Counted from the first letter of the stretch, positions 55,046-63,737 are shown. The stretch: DNA of 64,000 nucleotides from Clostridia bacterium (GCA_017394805.1 JAFPXC010000023.1:34655-98654); one strand, 5' to 3'. A program made the numbers and translations. The notes: a model not told the origin generated them from the letters alone.

Positions 55046-55135
55046 GTGAAATCCAAGGCTGTGCCTTGGGAAAAATCCGTGTCGAAGCGCGGGAGAAATC
55101 CGACGTTCGTCGGGATGTGGTTTCGCCGAGGGCGA
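55046..55135 (+). repeat. Mini-hairpin array, GAGAAAT family (copy 6)
   Basis: GTGAAAT, GAAAAAT and GAGAAAT (55046, 55070, 55093) carry CCAAGGC-tgt-GCCTTGG, a CCGTG...CGCGG hairpin and CCGAC-gttc-GTCGG, closed by GATGTGG (55114-55120); a TTCGCC-gag-GGCGAA hairpin follows, as after copy 5. It lies between the DUF3592-like promoter and the 3' end of the minus-strand pseudouridine synthase gene. Confidence 0.88.
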
Positions 55136-55149
55136 ATGCCAACGGGTGA

Positions 55150-55866
55150 TTAGTCTTTGGTGAGGGTTTTGAGATAGGCGACTTCTTTGGACGTGAGGTA
55201 GCGGCTGGCGCCACGGCCCAAACCGCCGAGTTTGAGATCGCCTACCGCCGTGCGTTTGAGGAAGGTGACCGTCTTGCCCAAGGTCTCGGCCATACGGCGG
55301 ATCTCGCGGTTTTTGCCCTCGCGCAAAACGATCTCCAAACGGGTGAGGTTGCCCTCGGTGGAGAGAACATTGACCGTAGCGGGCGCGGTGCGGGTGCCGT
55401 CGGCAAGCGTAAGCCCCTCAGACCAGCGTGCCTTCTCCTCGTCGGAGAGGGTGCCCTCGATCTTGACGATATAGGTCTTGGGTATCTCGTAGGCGGGGTG
55501 GGTGAGACGGTGCAACAATTCGCCGTCGTTGGTGAGAAGGAGAAGCCCCTCGCTGTCGTAGTCCAAACGCCCCACGCAGTCCAACTTTTTGTTGGTGCGC
55601 ACGTAGTCGTAGACCGTCTTGCGGCCGAGTTCGTCCGAGGCCGAGCAGATGCAACCTTTGGGCTTGTTGAGCATAAGATAGGTGTAGCGATTGATGGGCT
55701 TGATCTTCTTGCCGTCCACCTTGACGGTATCGTTTTCTACCACCACGTCATACCCCAATTCGGTCATTATCTTGCCATTGACGGATACTCTGCCCGCCTT
55801 GATCATTTCGTCGGCGGCTCGGCGGGAGGCCACGCCGCATTCGGCCAGATATTTGTTGATGCGCAT
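55150..55866 (-). CDS. rluB: 23S rRNA pseudouridine synthase, RluB/RsuA family
   Basis: The enzyme isomerises a uridine in rRNA. The 238-residue protein has an N-terminal S4 RNA-binding domain (MRINKYLAECGVASRRAADEMI onward, about 1-60) and a RsuA-type catalytic domain with GRLDYDSEGLLLLTNDG near 104-120, whose Asp is catalytic, and the closing GKNREIRRM motif near 186-194. Length and order fit RluB; the exact target (usually U2605 for RluB) is inferred. The ATG at 55866 has an AGGAG ribosome site; the longer frame upstream lacks one. Confidence 0.93.
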   Translation of the reverse strand: MRINKYLAECGVASRRAADEMIKAGRVSVNGKIMTELGYDVVVENDTVKVDGKKIKPINRYTYLMLNKPKGCICSASDELGRKTVYDYVRTNKKLDCVGRLDYDSEGLLLLTNDGELLHRLTHPAYEIPKTYIVKIEGTLSDEEKARWSEGLTLADGTRTAPATVNVLSTEGNLTRLEIVLREGKNREIRRMAETLGKTVTFLKRTAVGDLKLGGLGRGASRYLTSKEVAYLKTLTKD

Positions 55867-55962
55867 AGTTTTTCTCCTCGTTGATATGGGTATATTGTAG
55901 TATATCTCGGAGAAAAAATCAAGAGAAAAAGATAGGCAAATATTATTAGCCAAAAGCGAACC

Positions 55963-56301
55963 TCATGGTTTGGCGTGGAGGAAGTCGGCGCCTACCTCCA
56001 GCGTGCGGGCGACGTAAGGTGAGGCAATCGAATAGTAGATGACTTTGCCGTCCCTGCGGGTGGTGACGAGACCTTGCCGACGGAGTAACGCCAGCTGGTG
56101 CGAGACCGTGCTTTGTTGCATACAGCAATGTCGGGCGAGGTCGGTGACGCACAGTTCGGCAAGGGAGAGGGCGGTGAGTATTTTGATGCGGGCGGGATCG
56201 GAAAAGACGGAGAAGAAGGTCGACAGGCGGTCGAGCGTGGCGACGGAAGGCAGATAGTAGTGAATAAGACTGTCCTGGTGACGGTTGGTTTTGGGTTGCA
56301 C
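55963..56301 (-). CDS. ArsR/SmtB-family transcriptional regulator
   Basis: This 112-residue winged-helix repressor has the recognition region STVSHQLALLRRQGLVTTRRDGKVIYYSI near 63-91. Metal or redox sensing may use Cys: ELCVTDLARHCCMQ near 46-59 differs from the ELCVCDL box of ArsR by a Thr, but has a CC pair after it. I chose a GTG at 56301 because AAAGGAG lies eight bases upstream; longer frames start in the shared intergenic region. It is divergent from the 61-residue hydrophobic protein, which may be its target. Confidence 0.82.
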   Translation of the reverse strand: MQPKTNRHQDSLIHYYLPSVATLDRLSTFFSVFSDPARIKILTALSLAELCVTDLARHCCMQQSTVSHQLALLRRQGLVTTRRDGKVIYYSIASPYVARTLEVGADFLHAKP

Positions 56302-56431
56302 GGCGTATTCTCCTTTGGGCGGCGCGGAAGCTCGGCGGCACACACTTGAATGGTAGCGCATATATTGACAGTAATCAAGCCGTTTTTTGAGAGAAACGGC
56401 GCTGTTTTTGACGAAAATAAAGGAGGTATGA

Positions 56432-56617
56432 ATGTTTTCGGATAATAACGGGATATTGCTATTGTTGATACTGCTGTTGGTCTTCGCCACGACGGGGCAA
56501 AACGGGATCTCGGGAGGGGAAAGCCTGCTGTTGATCTTGCTGGCGTTGGGCTTGCTCATCATATCCAACGGGAGCGGTCTGCTGGGCGGCGGCTGTAGAG
56601 ATAGACAACTGCAATGA
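56432..56617 (+). CDS. Small hydrophobic protein (61 residues)
   Basis: The protein is two Leu/Ile-rich helices (about 6-18 and 31-46) joined by TTGQNGISGGES, with a GLLGGGCRDR tail. A perfect ribosome site (AAGGAGG, 56421-56427) precedes the ATG and a strong terminator overlaps the stop, so expression is likely. Similar small Leu/Asn/Gly-rich proteins occur widely in spore-forming Firmicutes, but I cannot assign a function. It is divergent from the ArsR gene. Confidence 0.7.
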   Translation: MFSDNNGILLLLILLLVFATTGQNGISGGESLLLILLALGLLIISNGSGLLGGGCRDRQLQ

Positions 56618-56647
56618 AAATCGCGGCGTGAATGCCGCGATTTTTTT
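56616..56647 (+). terminator. Terminator after the 61-residue gene
   Basis: An eight- to eleven-pair stem (ATCGCGGC with its complement, extended by A/T pairs), a six-base loop and seven T residues. Confidence 0.92.
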
Positions 56648-56773
56648 GTCGCAAGTAGTCCCGTGGGCGCAAGGAGCGAATGAGGTATCGCTACGAGGGC
56701 AAGACGCGACGTAGCGTTGGACGACGGCGACGGGACGGGGAAGAAAGAAATACAAGGGGAAGATAAAATTGCA

Positions 56774-56802
56774 TTGCTTTTTGCGCGGGGGCGTGGTATA
56801 CT
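56774..56802 (+). promoter_or_regulatory. Promoter of the 56809 gene, leaderless type
   Basis: TTGCTT (56774-56779), a 17-base spacer and TATACT (56797-56802). Six bases separate the -10 box from the ATG and no ribosome site is present. Confidence 0.8.
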
Positions 56803-56808
56803 CGTAGT

Positions 56809-57585
56809 ATGGATAGTAAATCATTCGTGTTGTTGGAACGATTGTACGATCTCGCGGGCGACCGTCCTTTCGCGATATTGGAAGCGGAAGAGATGAGAGG
56901 GGACGCCGTAAAAGAGGACGAACTCGCCGCCTCGGTGGAATCGCTGGCGGGCGAGGGGTACGTCGCGGTCAAATACGCCGACAAGGACGAATACTGCTTG
57001 GGCGTAACGGCGCAGGGACGGGCCTTGGTGGTGGAAGTGCGCGATGAAAGAGAACGTCGCAAACAGGCGGCCGAGGAAGCCAAAAAGGCCGAAGCGGCGA
57101 GAAAAGAAGCCGAAAGAAAGGCCGCGGCCGAACGGAAACGCGCGGAAGAAGCGCGGCTGAAAGCCGAGAAAGAGAAGAAAGAGGCCGAGGAAAGGGCCGC
57201 AAGGGAAAAAGAAAAACTCGAACGCGAACTGCGCGAGGCGCGGCAAGCGTTGGAAGAGGAGCGTAAAGAAAAAGAGGCGACCGTCTTTGGCGAAAACGAG
57301 CAAAAGACGGCGGAACGCGAAGTGGCGGCAGACCGTACCGTGGCACTGCGTGCGCCCTCCGAGGCGAATCTCGCCGACCAAAAGGGACAAGCCCCCCAAC
57401 AAACGGACAGTAGCGAAAAAGAGGGGGACGTAGTGCGGGAAAACCTGCCGACCGCGCAAAACACGGGCGTGAACAAGGAAGGGAAAACCGCACTTCTGGT
57501 GTGGCTGGCGGCGTTCTTCGGCGCGCTATTGGGCGGCGGAGTCGTGGGCCTCGTGATGTATATATTACATATCACGCTGAAGTGA
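56809..57585 (+). CDS. Winged-helix, coiled-coil, tail-anchored membrane protein
   Basis: This 258-residue protein has an N-terminal helical domain that looks like a winged helix (about 1-75, SFVLLERLYDLAGDRPFAI to YCLGVTAQGRALV), a long Ala/Glu/Lys/Arg coiled coil (about 76-162), a polar linker and a single C-terminal membrane helix (about 232-255). The N terminus should stay in the cytoplasm. A smaller gene of the same plan follows directly. No family is recognised; a membrane-tethered DNA- or protein-binding role is inferred. Confidence 0.7.
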   Translation: MDSKSFVLLERLYDLAGDRPFAILEAEEMRGDAVKEDELAASVESLAGEGYVAVKYADKDEYCLGVTAQGRALVVEVRDERERRKQAAEEAKKAEAARKEAERKAAAERKRAEEARLKAEKEKKEAEERAAREKEKLERELREARQALEEERKEKEATVFGENEQKTAEREVAADRTVALRAPSEANLADQKGQAPQQTDSSEKEGDVVRENLPTAQNTGVNKEGKTALLVWLAAFFGALLGGGVVGLVMYILHITLK

Positions 57586-57664
57586 GAGGCGCGAGATAGT
57601 TGCCGAGGGCAACGGCGAGATAGCCTTGCGGGACGCGATATGCCCGAGGGCGGGCAGAGGAGAT
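57586..57664 (+). repeat. Mini-hairpin array, GCGAGAT family
   Basis: GCGAGATA-type linkers (57591, 57614, and GCGATAT near 57634) alternate with GTTGCC-gag-GGCAAC, GCC-ttgc-GGG and GCCC-gag-GGCGGGC. The final linker GGAGATA (57659-57665) sits where the ribosome site of the next gene must be. Confidence 0.8.
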
Positions 57665-57668
57665 AGGT

Positions 57669-58055
57669 ATGCTCAGTAAGAAGGAAACGGTCATAATGCG
57701 CGAGATATACAAACGCACGACGAACAACAACGGGAAGTGCTTGGTGCGTCCCGTTGATTTGATGGCCGCCATTCCGTACAACGTGGAGTTGACGCTGGAC
57801 GAGTTGCCGCCCATTCTGCAAAACCTTGCCTACGACGAATATTTTGATTTGGTGGAGACCGAGAAGAAGGGAGAATACTATTTTTGTATCACTTTGCTAC
57901 ATAAGGGATTTGCGTTTCAACGCGCGGAAGAACAGCGCATCCGCAACCGTAAAAACAGCATTATGGCCAAAATCGGCTTGACCTTGCTGGGCGTGGGGTT
58001 GGCGGCTTTGCTGCGCTGGTTGATCGGTTTGATCATCGAATCGGCCAAGCATTGA
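57669..58055 (+). CDS. Small winged-helix-like membrane protein
   Basis: This 128-residue protein has a helical N-terminal domain (MLSKKETVIMREIYKR to GEYYFCITLLHKGFAF, about 1-80), a short basic coil (RAEEQRIRNRKNS) and one C-terminal membrane helix (about 100-122). The plan matches the 56809 gene without the long coiled coil. The ribosome site GAGGAGA is the last linker of a hairpin array. Its stop overlaps the uvrB start region, so it may be expressed with uvrB. Function is unknown. Confidence 0.7.
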   Translation: MLSKKETVIMREIYKRTTNNNGKCLVRPVDLMAAIPYNVELTLDELPPILQNLAYDEYFDLVETEKKGEYYFCITLLHKGFAFQRAEEQRIRNRKNSIMAKIGLTLLGVGLAALLRWLIGLIIESAKH

Positions 58056-58057
58056 GT

Positions 58058-60016
58058 ATGGAATATCGCGACTTCGTTTTGCATTCGGAGTATGCCCCGA
58101 TGGGCGATCAACCGCAAGCCATCGAGGGGTTGGCGGAAGGACTGCGTAACGGCGAGCGTACGCAGGTGCTGTTGGGCGTAACGGGCAGCGGCAAGACCTT
58201 TACTATAGCGAACGTCATCGCCAAAGTCAACCGCCCCGCGTTGGTCATTGCGCACAACAAGACCTTGGCCGCGCAACTGTGCAACGAATTGAGAGAGTTT
58301 TTCCCCGAAAACCGCGTGGAGTTTTTCGTGTCCTATTACGATTACTATCAGCCCGAGGCCTACGTGCCGCAGACGGATACCTATATCGAAAAGGAACTGG
58401 ATATCAACGACGAGATAGACAAACTGCGCCACTCGGCGACGGCCTCTTTGATGAGCCGTCACGACACCATCGTGGTGAGTTCGGTGAGCTGTATCTACGG
58501 CCTCGGCGCACCCGACGAATACTTCCGCAACACCGTCCACGTGCGGGTGGGGGATACCATCGAGCGGGACGACCTCATCGAAAAGTTGGTGGCCATCCAA
58601 TACGTGCGGGCGGATATCGACTTCGAGCGCGGCACTTTCCGCGTGCGCGGGGATACCTTGGACGTATTCCCCGTGAGCCAAAGTAATACCGCCGTAAGGT
58701 TCTATTTCTTCGGAGACGAGGTGGAACGGATAGCCGAGATCAATACCACCACCAACGTGCCCGTGGCCGACCTGAAATTGGTGACCGTCTTCCCCGCCAC
58801 GCATTACGTCATAGCGGGAAAAGAAGAACTCGACCGCATTATCACCGAGATATTGGCGGATATGGTGAAAGAAGAGAAGGCCTTTTTGGACGCGGGAAAG
58901 TATGTGGAAGCGCAACGCCTGCGGCAAAGAGTGACCTACGATATGGAGATGATACGCGAAATAGGGTACTGCTCGGGCATAGAGAATTACAGCCGCTATT
59001 TCGACGGGCGCGCCCCCGGAACGCCCCCTTATACCTTGCTCGATTTCTTCCCCGACGACTTCGTGGTTTTCGTGGACGAGAGCCACATGACCATACCCCA
59101 GATACGCGGTATGTACAACGGCGACGTGGCGAGGAAGAAAAACCTCGTGGATTACGGATTCCGCCTGAAAGCCGCCTACGACAACCGCCCCTTGAACTTC
59201 CGCGAGTTCAACGACCGTTGGTCGCAGATGATCTGTATGTCCGCGACGCCCGCGGACTACGAGATGAAAGAGGCGGGCAACGTGGTGGAACAGTTGATAC
59301 GGCCTACGGGATTGGTGGATCCGCCCGTCGTGGTGCGCCCCGTGGAAGGACAGGTGGACGACCTGATGGGCGCGGCGCGAGAGGCCATCGAAAAGAAGGG
59401 CAGAGTGCTGGTGACGACCTTGACCAAGCGCATGGCCGAGGACTTGACGGGGTACTTGAAAGAACACGGTTTCCGCGTGAATTATATGCACACGGACATA
59501 AAAACCCTCGAACGTATCAAACTTTTGACGGCCTTGCGCAACGGGGACTTCGATATTTTGGTGGGAATAAACCTCTTGAGAGAGGGGCTCGACCTGCCCG
59601 AGGTGAACCTCGTGGCCATATTGGACGCGGATAAAGAGGGCTTTCTGAGGTCGGACACCGCTTTGATACAGACCATAGGAAGAGCCGCGCGAAACGCCGA
59701 AAGCAAGGTCATTATGTACGGCGACGTGGTGACGGACAGCATGAAACGCGCCATCGACGAGACCAACCGCAGACGGGAAAAACAAATGGCCTATAACCGC
59801 GAGCACGGCATAACGCCCAAGACCATCTATAAGAAGGTGAAGGATACCATCAAGATAACCGAAGCCGTGAAGGAAGAAAAGGGCCTGTCGAAGAAAGAGA
59901 CACTCGAAGAGATAGAGATGCTGACCGGATTGATGAAAGTGGCCGCTACGGGACTTGACTTCGAGACGGCAATCGAGCTGCGCGACAGGATAGCGAAGCT
60001 GAAAGCGTCGCTTTGA
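58058..60016 (+). CDS. uvrB: Excinuclease ABC subunit B (UvrB)
   Basis: UvrB verifies DNA damage and loads UvrC in nucleotide excision repair. The 652-residue helicase-like protein has Walker A GVTGSGKTF near 40-48, the beta-hairpin YYDYYQPEAYVP near 92-103, the DESH box near 337, helicase motif VI QTIGRAARN near 541 and the C-terminal UVR motif FETAIELRDRIAKLK. I chose the ATG at 58058; a TTG two codons upstream is possible. It is coupled to the preceding small gene and separated from uvrA by a mini-hairpin array. Confidence 0.97.
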   Translation: MEYRDFVLHSEYAPMGDQPQAIEGLAEGLRNGERTQVLLGVTGSGKTFTIANVIAKVNRPALVIAHNKTLAAQLCNELREFFPENRVEFFVSYYDYYQPEAYVPQTDTYIEKELDINDEIDKLRHSATASLMSRHDTIVVSSVSCIYGLGAPDEYFRNTVHVRVGDTIERDDLIEKLVAIQYVRADIDFERGTFRVRGDTLDVFPVSQSNTAVRFYFFGDEVERIAEINTTTNVPVADLKLVTVFPATHYVIAGKEELDRIITEILADMVKEEKAFLDAGKYVEAQRLRQRVTYDMEMIREIGYCSGIENYSRYFDGRAPGTPPYTLLDFFPDDFVVFVDESHMTIPQIRGMYNGDVARKKNLVDYGFRLKAAYDNRPLNFREFNDRWSQMICMSATPADYEMKEAGNVVEQLIRPTGLVDPPVVVRPVEGQVDDLMGAAREAIEKKGRVLVTTLTKRMAEDLTGYLKEHGFRVNYMHTDIKTLERIKLLTALRNGDFDILVGINLLREGLDLPEVNLVAILDADKEGFLRSDTALIQTIGRAARNAESKVIMYGDVVTDSMKRAIDETNRRREKQMAYNREHGITPKTIYKKVKDTIKITEAVKEEKGLSKKETLEEIEMLTGLMKVAATGLDFETAIELRDRIAKLKASL

Positions 60017-60036
60017 CAAAGGCAAACGCCTTTGGG

Positions 60037-60162
60037 GTGAAGTTTTTGCAAGGCGAAAGTGAAGTATGCCTATGCAAGTGAAGTTCAAGGCATAGCCTCG
60101 AGTGAAGTTTGCGCAAAGCGCAAGTTGCGGTGAGATGGAAACGTGAATTGCACCTACGGTGC
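60037..60162 (+). repeat. Mini-hairpin array, GTGAAGT family (copy 2) plus one GTGAATT unit
   Basis: GTGAAGT at 60037 and three more units carry TTTTGC-aagg-CGAAA, TGC-cta-tGCA, TCAAGGC-ata-GCCTCGA and TTGCGC-aaa-GCGCAA, closed by GTTGCGG (60124-60130). A single GTGAATT with GCACC-tac-GGTGC follows at 60143-60162. The order of hairpins parallels copy 1 at 52881. Confidence 0.9.
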
Positions 60163-60201
60163 ATCGTTATATTGGAATAGAAGAGAAGGACGTAGAAAGA
60201 T

Positions 60202-63024
60202 ATGGGAGATTATATATTCGTAAAGGGTGCGAAGGAGCACAATTTGAAAAATATGGACGTCAGGATACCGCGCAACAAGTTGGTGGTATTCACGGGGTTG
60301 TCCGGCTCGGGCAAGTCCTCTTTGGCGTTCGATACCATCTTCGCCGAAGGACAGCGGCGGTATATGGAGAGTTTGAGTTCCTACGCCCGTATGTTCATCG
60401 GGCAGATGGAAAAGCCCGACGTGGAGTTTATCGAGGGCTTGTCGCCCGCTATCTCCATCGACCAGAAGACTACCTCGAAAAACCCGCGTTCGACCGTGGG
60501 TACCGTGACCGAGATATACGACTATCTGCGCCTTTTGTACGCCAACGTGGGCAAGCCGCATTGCCCCAAGTGCGGTAAACCCATCGAGGAGACCACCATC
60601 GACCAGATAGTGGACGCCATTATGACGCACGAGGGCGCGAAAGCCGTGATAAAGGCCCCCGTGGTGCGTGCAAAAAAAGGGGAGTACGGCAAGCAGTTGG
60701 AAGGATACCGCAAGCAGGGATTCGTGCGGGTGGAGATAGACGGCGTGGACTATATGCTGGACGAGGAACTGCCCGCCCTCGACAAACAGATAAAACATAC
60801 CATATCCGTGGTGGTGGACCGTATCAAGATAGCGGACACCGCAAGGCGGCGGCTGACCGATTCGGTGGAAACCGCCCTGAAACTGGCGGGCGGTATCGTA
60901 GTGGCGAAACTGGACGAAGAGGAAGTGCTGTTCAATACGCGCTATTCCTGCCCCGACTGCAATATTTCGCTGCCCGAGATCACGCCGAGATTGTTCTCGT
61001 TCAACAGTCCGTTCGGCGCGTGCCCCGATTGCAACGGCTTGGGCGTGCGGTACGAGGCCGATCCCGACCTGTTGATACCCGACCAAAGCAAGAACTTGAT
61101 GGACGCTATCAAGATACCCGGTATGACCTTCGACCGCAGTATGGTGAAAAATCAGTTCTTGGGGCTTGCCGAATACTACGGGTTTTCGGTGCATACCGCC
61201 GTGCGGGATCTGCCCGAACGCATCCGCAATATGATCTTTTACGGCAACGGGGGCGAGGTGATCCCCATGCCCTACAGTTCGCGCACCTTTTCGGGGACGT
61301 ATATGTCGGCGTACGAGGGGTTGGTGCCCTTGGCGACACGGCGGTATAACGACACCGAAAGCGAAATGATGAAGCGGGAGTACGAGCGCTTTATGCGTGA
61401 AGTGCCCTGCAAGACCTGCGGGGGAGACCGCCTCAATAAGGACGCCACGTCCGTGACCGTGGGCGGGAAAAACCTCGTGGAATTGTGCAAGTTGTCCGTC
61501 AAGGACGCTATCTTTTTCTTCGACAACCTGGAACTATCTGACCGAGATAGACAAGTGGCGCGGCTCATTTTGAAGGAGATCAAGGCGCGGCTCAATTTCC
61601 TGTTGAACGTGGGGTTGGGCTATTTGACCTTGGCGAGAAGCGCGTCCACCTTGTCGGGCGGTGAATCGCAGAGAATACGCTTGGCGACGCAGATCGGCTC
61701 GGGATTGGAAGGCGTGCTGTATATCCTGGACGAGCCGAGTATCGGCCTGCATCAGCGGGATAACGGACGGCTTATCGAGACCTTGAAGCGACTGCGCGAC
61801 CTCGGGAATACCCTCATCGTGGTGGAACACGACGAGGAGACCATGATGGCCGCCGACCATATCGTGGACATAGGCCCCGAGGCGGGCGTGCGCGGGGGCG
61901 AATTGGTGGTGCAAGGTACGCCCGAAGAAGTGATGGCGTGCGAAGAGTCCATCACGGGACAATACCTGTCGGGCAAAAAACGCATAGAGATTCCCGAAGT
62001 GCGCAAGGCTTCGGACGGGCGTTGGCTACGGGTGTTGGGCGCAAGACAGCACAACCTGAAACATATCGACGTGGCCTTCCCCGTGGGATGCATGACCGCC
62101 GTGACGGGTGTGTCCGGCAGCGGCAAGAGCAGCCTGGTAAACGGGATATTGTACCCCAAATTGGCAATGGAATTGAACCGCGCGAGGCTGACGACCGAGG
62201 GGAAATGCGACGCTATCGAGGGCATAGAATACTTCGACAACGTGATCGATATTGACCAAAGTCCCATAGGACGTACCCCCCGAAGTAATCCCGCGACCTA
62301 TACGGGTGTGTTCAACGACATACGCGCTCTGTTCGCCAAATCGCCCGACGCGGTGGCGCGCGGGTACGATCAAGGACGGTTCTCCTTCAACCTGGCGGGC
62401 GGACGGTGCGAGAATTGCAAGGGCGACGGCATATTGAAGATAGAAATGCACTTCTTGCCCGACGTGTACGTGACCTGCGACGTGTGTAAGGGTCGGCGGT
62501 ATAACCGCGAGACCTTGGAAGTGCGCTATAAGGGGAAGAATATCAGCGACGTGCTGGATATGACCATCGCCGAGGCGTGCGAGTTCTTTAAGGCCGTGCC
62601 CAAGATTTACAACAAAATCAAGACGATGAACGACGTTGGATTGGGGTATATCACGCTGGGGCAACCCGCGACTACCTTGTCGGGCGGCGAGGCGCAACGC
62701 GTGAAATTGGCGACCGAGTTGAGCAAGCGCTCGACGGGGCGTACCGTGTATATATTGGACGAGCCTACGACGGGATTGCATTCGGCGGACGTGAACAAGT
62801 TGCTGACTATTTTGAGACGGCTGACCGCGGGCGGGAATACCGTCATCGTGATAGAGCACAATCTCGACGTGATTAAAGTGGCCGATTATATCGTCGACCT
62901 CGGCCCAGAAGGCGGCGACGAGGGCGGTACGGTGGTGGCGCAAGGTACGCCCGAAGAAGTGGCGGCGGTGGAGAAGAGCTACACGGGACAGTATTTGAAA
63001 AAAATACTCGGCGGGCGGAAATAG
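60202..63024 (+). CDS. uvrA: Excinuclease ABC subunit A (UvrA)
   Basis: UvrA is the damage-scanning ATPase of nucleotide excision repair. The 940-residue protein has two ABC modules: Walker [10 protein letters not shown] near 32-40 and GVSGSGKSS near 636-644, signatures LSGGESQR near 485 and LSGGEAQR near 828, and Zn-binding CPDCN...CPDCNG and CENCKGDG...CDVCKGRR modules. A GAAGGA ribosome site precedes the ATG. The uvrB-uvrA order is the common one, and uvrC is not in the window. Confidence 0.98.
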   Translation: MGDYIFVKGAKEHNLKNMDVRIPRNKLVVFTGLSGSGKSSLAFDTIFAEGQRRYMESLSSYARMFIGQMEKPDVEFIEGLSPAISIDQKTTSKNPRSTVGTVTEIYDYLRLLYANVGKPHCPKCGKPIEETTIDQIVDAIMTHEGAKAVIKAPVVRAKKGEYGKQLEGYRKQGFVRVEIDGVDYMLDEELPALDKQIKHTISVVVDRIKIADTARRRLTDSVETALKLAGGIVVAKLDEEEVLFNTRYSCPDCNISLPEITPRLFSFNSPFGACPDCNGLGVRYEADPDLLIPDQSKNLMDAIKIPGMTFDRSMVKNQFLGLAEYYGFSVHTAVRDLPERIRNMIFYGNGGEVIPMPYSSRTFSGTYMSAYEGLVPLATRRYNDTESEMMKREYERFMREVPCKTCGGDRLNKDATSVTVGGKNLVELCKLSVKDAIFFFDNLELSDRDRQVARLILKEIKARLNFLLNVGLGYLTLARSASTLSGGESQRIRLATQIGSGLEGVLYILDEPSIGLHQRDNGRLIETLKRLRDLGNTLIVVEHDEETMMAADHIVDIGPEAGVRGGELVVQGTPEEVMACEESITGQYLSGKKRIEIPEVRKASDGRWLRVLGARQHNLKHIDVAFPVGCMTAVTGVSGSGKSSLVNGILYPKLAMELNRARLTTEGKCDAIEGIEYFDNVIDIDQSPIGRTPRSNPATYTGVFNDIRALFAKSPDAVARGYDQGRFSFNLAGGRCENCKGDGILKIEMHFLPDVYVTCDVCKGRRYNRETLEVRYKGKNISDVLDMTIAEACEFFKAVPKIYNKIKTMNDVGLGYITLGQPATTLSGGEAQRVKLATELSKRSTGRTVYILDEPTTGLHSADVNKLLTILRRLTAGGNTVIVIEHNLDVIKVADYIVDLGPEGGDEGGTVVAQGTPEEVAAVEKSYTGQYLKKILGGRK

Positions 63025-63049
63025 CCCGCGGCAAGATCCGCGCAAGCGG

Positions 63050-63118
63050 GGTGTGAAACGCGAGGATAGCCTTGAAAAATCCGCGCCGAAGCACGGGAAA
63101 ATCCGGACTGCGTAACGC
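63050..63118 (+). repeat. Degenerate mini-hairpin array, GAGAAAT family (copy 7)
   Basis: Linkers GTGAAAC, GAAAAAT and GAAAAT alternate with weak CCGCG...CGGG-type palindromes after the uvrA stop. Recognisable but eroded. Confidence 0.5.
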
Positions 63119-63144
63119 GAAAAGTGGCGCGGTAAAGCGAAAGA

Positions 63145-63181
63145 AAAACGGTTTCTTCGTTGAGAAAAAACCGTTTTTTTG
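63145..63181. terminator. Bidirectional terminator between uvrA and the YfcE-type gene
   Basis: AAACGGTTT-type stem with its complement around a loop of about a dozen bases, with T residues downstream and A residues upstream, so it can end both convergent transcripts. Confidence 0.82.
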
Positions 63182-63200
63182 TTTGAAAAATGGGGGTACG

Positions 63201-63737
63201 TCAGAGGGAAATGCGGTCAAATTCGCCTGAGTCGAGGTCGATAAATCGAATGGAAGTTTCGTCCGCTACGATATAGGCGCGGCGGCCATCCTTGGGTAGG
63301 CTCAAACTGCCCGGATTGAGTACGCGGATGCCGTCCGCTTGGACGTTGGTGACGACGTGGGTGTGACCGTGCACGAGTACGGCGCCCGTAGGAACGGCGG
63401 GAAGACGCTCGGCGTTGAAGACGTGGCCGTGCGTGAAATAGAGGGGCGTGGCGCCCAAGTAAACGACGGCGCTCTCGACAAAGTGGAAGCGGCTGATCAT
63501 TTGATCGACCTCGCTGTCGCAGTTGCCCTTGACGACCAAAAGACGGTCGGCTACGGCATTCAAAAGGGAAGCAACCGCCATGGGGTCGTATTCGGCGGGG
63601 AGGGGATTGCGCGGGCCGTGATTGTAGACGTCGCCCAAGAGAACGACGAGGTCGGGCGACTCGGCGCGAACCGCGTCCAGTAAGCGGCGGGTATAATACG
63701 CCGAGCCGTGAATATCGGAAGCAATAATCAATTTCAT
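63201..63737 (-). CDS. YfcE/MJ0936-family metallophosphoesterase
   Basis: This 178-residue calcineurin-like phosphodiesterase has the full metal-ligand set: SDIHG near 7-11, LGDVYNHGP near 34-42, KGNCDSE near 69-75, the His of THGHVF near 104 and GHTHV near 123-127. The short length and motif spacing fit the YfcE family, which hydrolyses artificial phosphodiesters; the natural substrate is unknown. The ATG at 63737 follows GAGGAG. A longer open frame upstream is not supported. Confidence 0.92.
   Translation of the reverse strand: MKLIIASDIHGSAYYTRRLLDAVRAESPDLVVLLGDVYNHGPRNPLPAEYDPMAVASLLNAVADRLLVVKGNCDSEVDQMISRFHFVESAVVYLGATPLYFTHGHVFNAERLPAVPTGAVLVHGHTHVVTNVQADGIRVLNPGSLSLPKDGRRAYIVADETSIRFIDLDSGEFDRISL

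Noticed and set aside
57917..60088. Long open frame antisense to uvrB
   Set aside because: uvrB is unmistakable on the plus strand; the antisense frame has no motifs.
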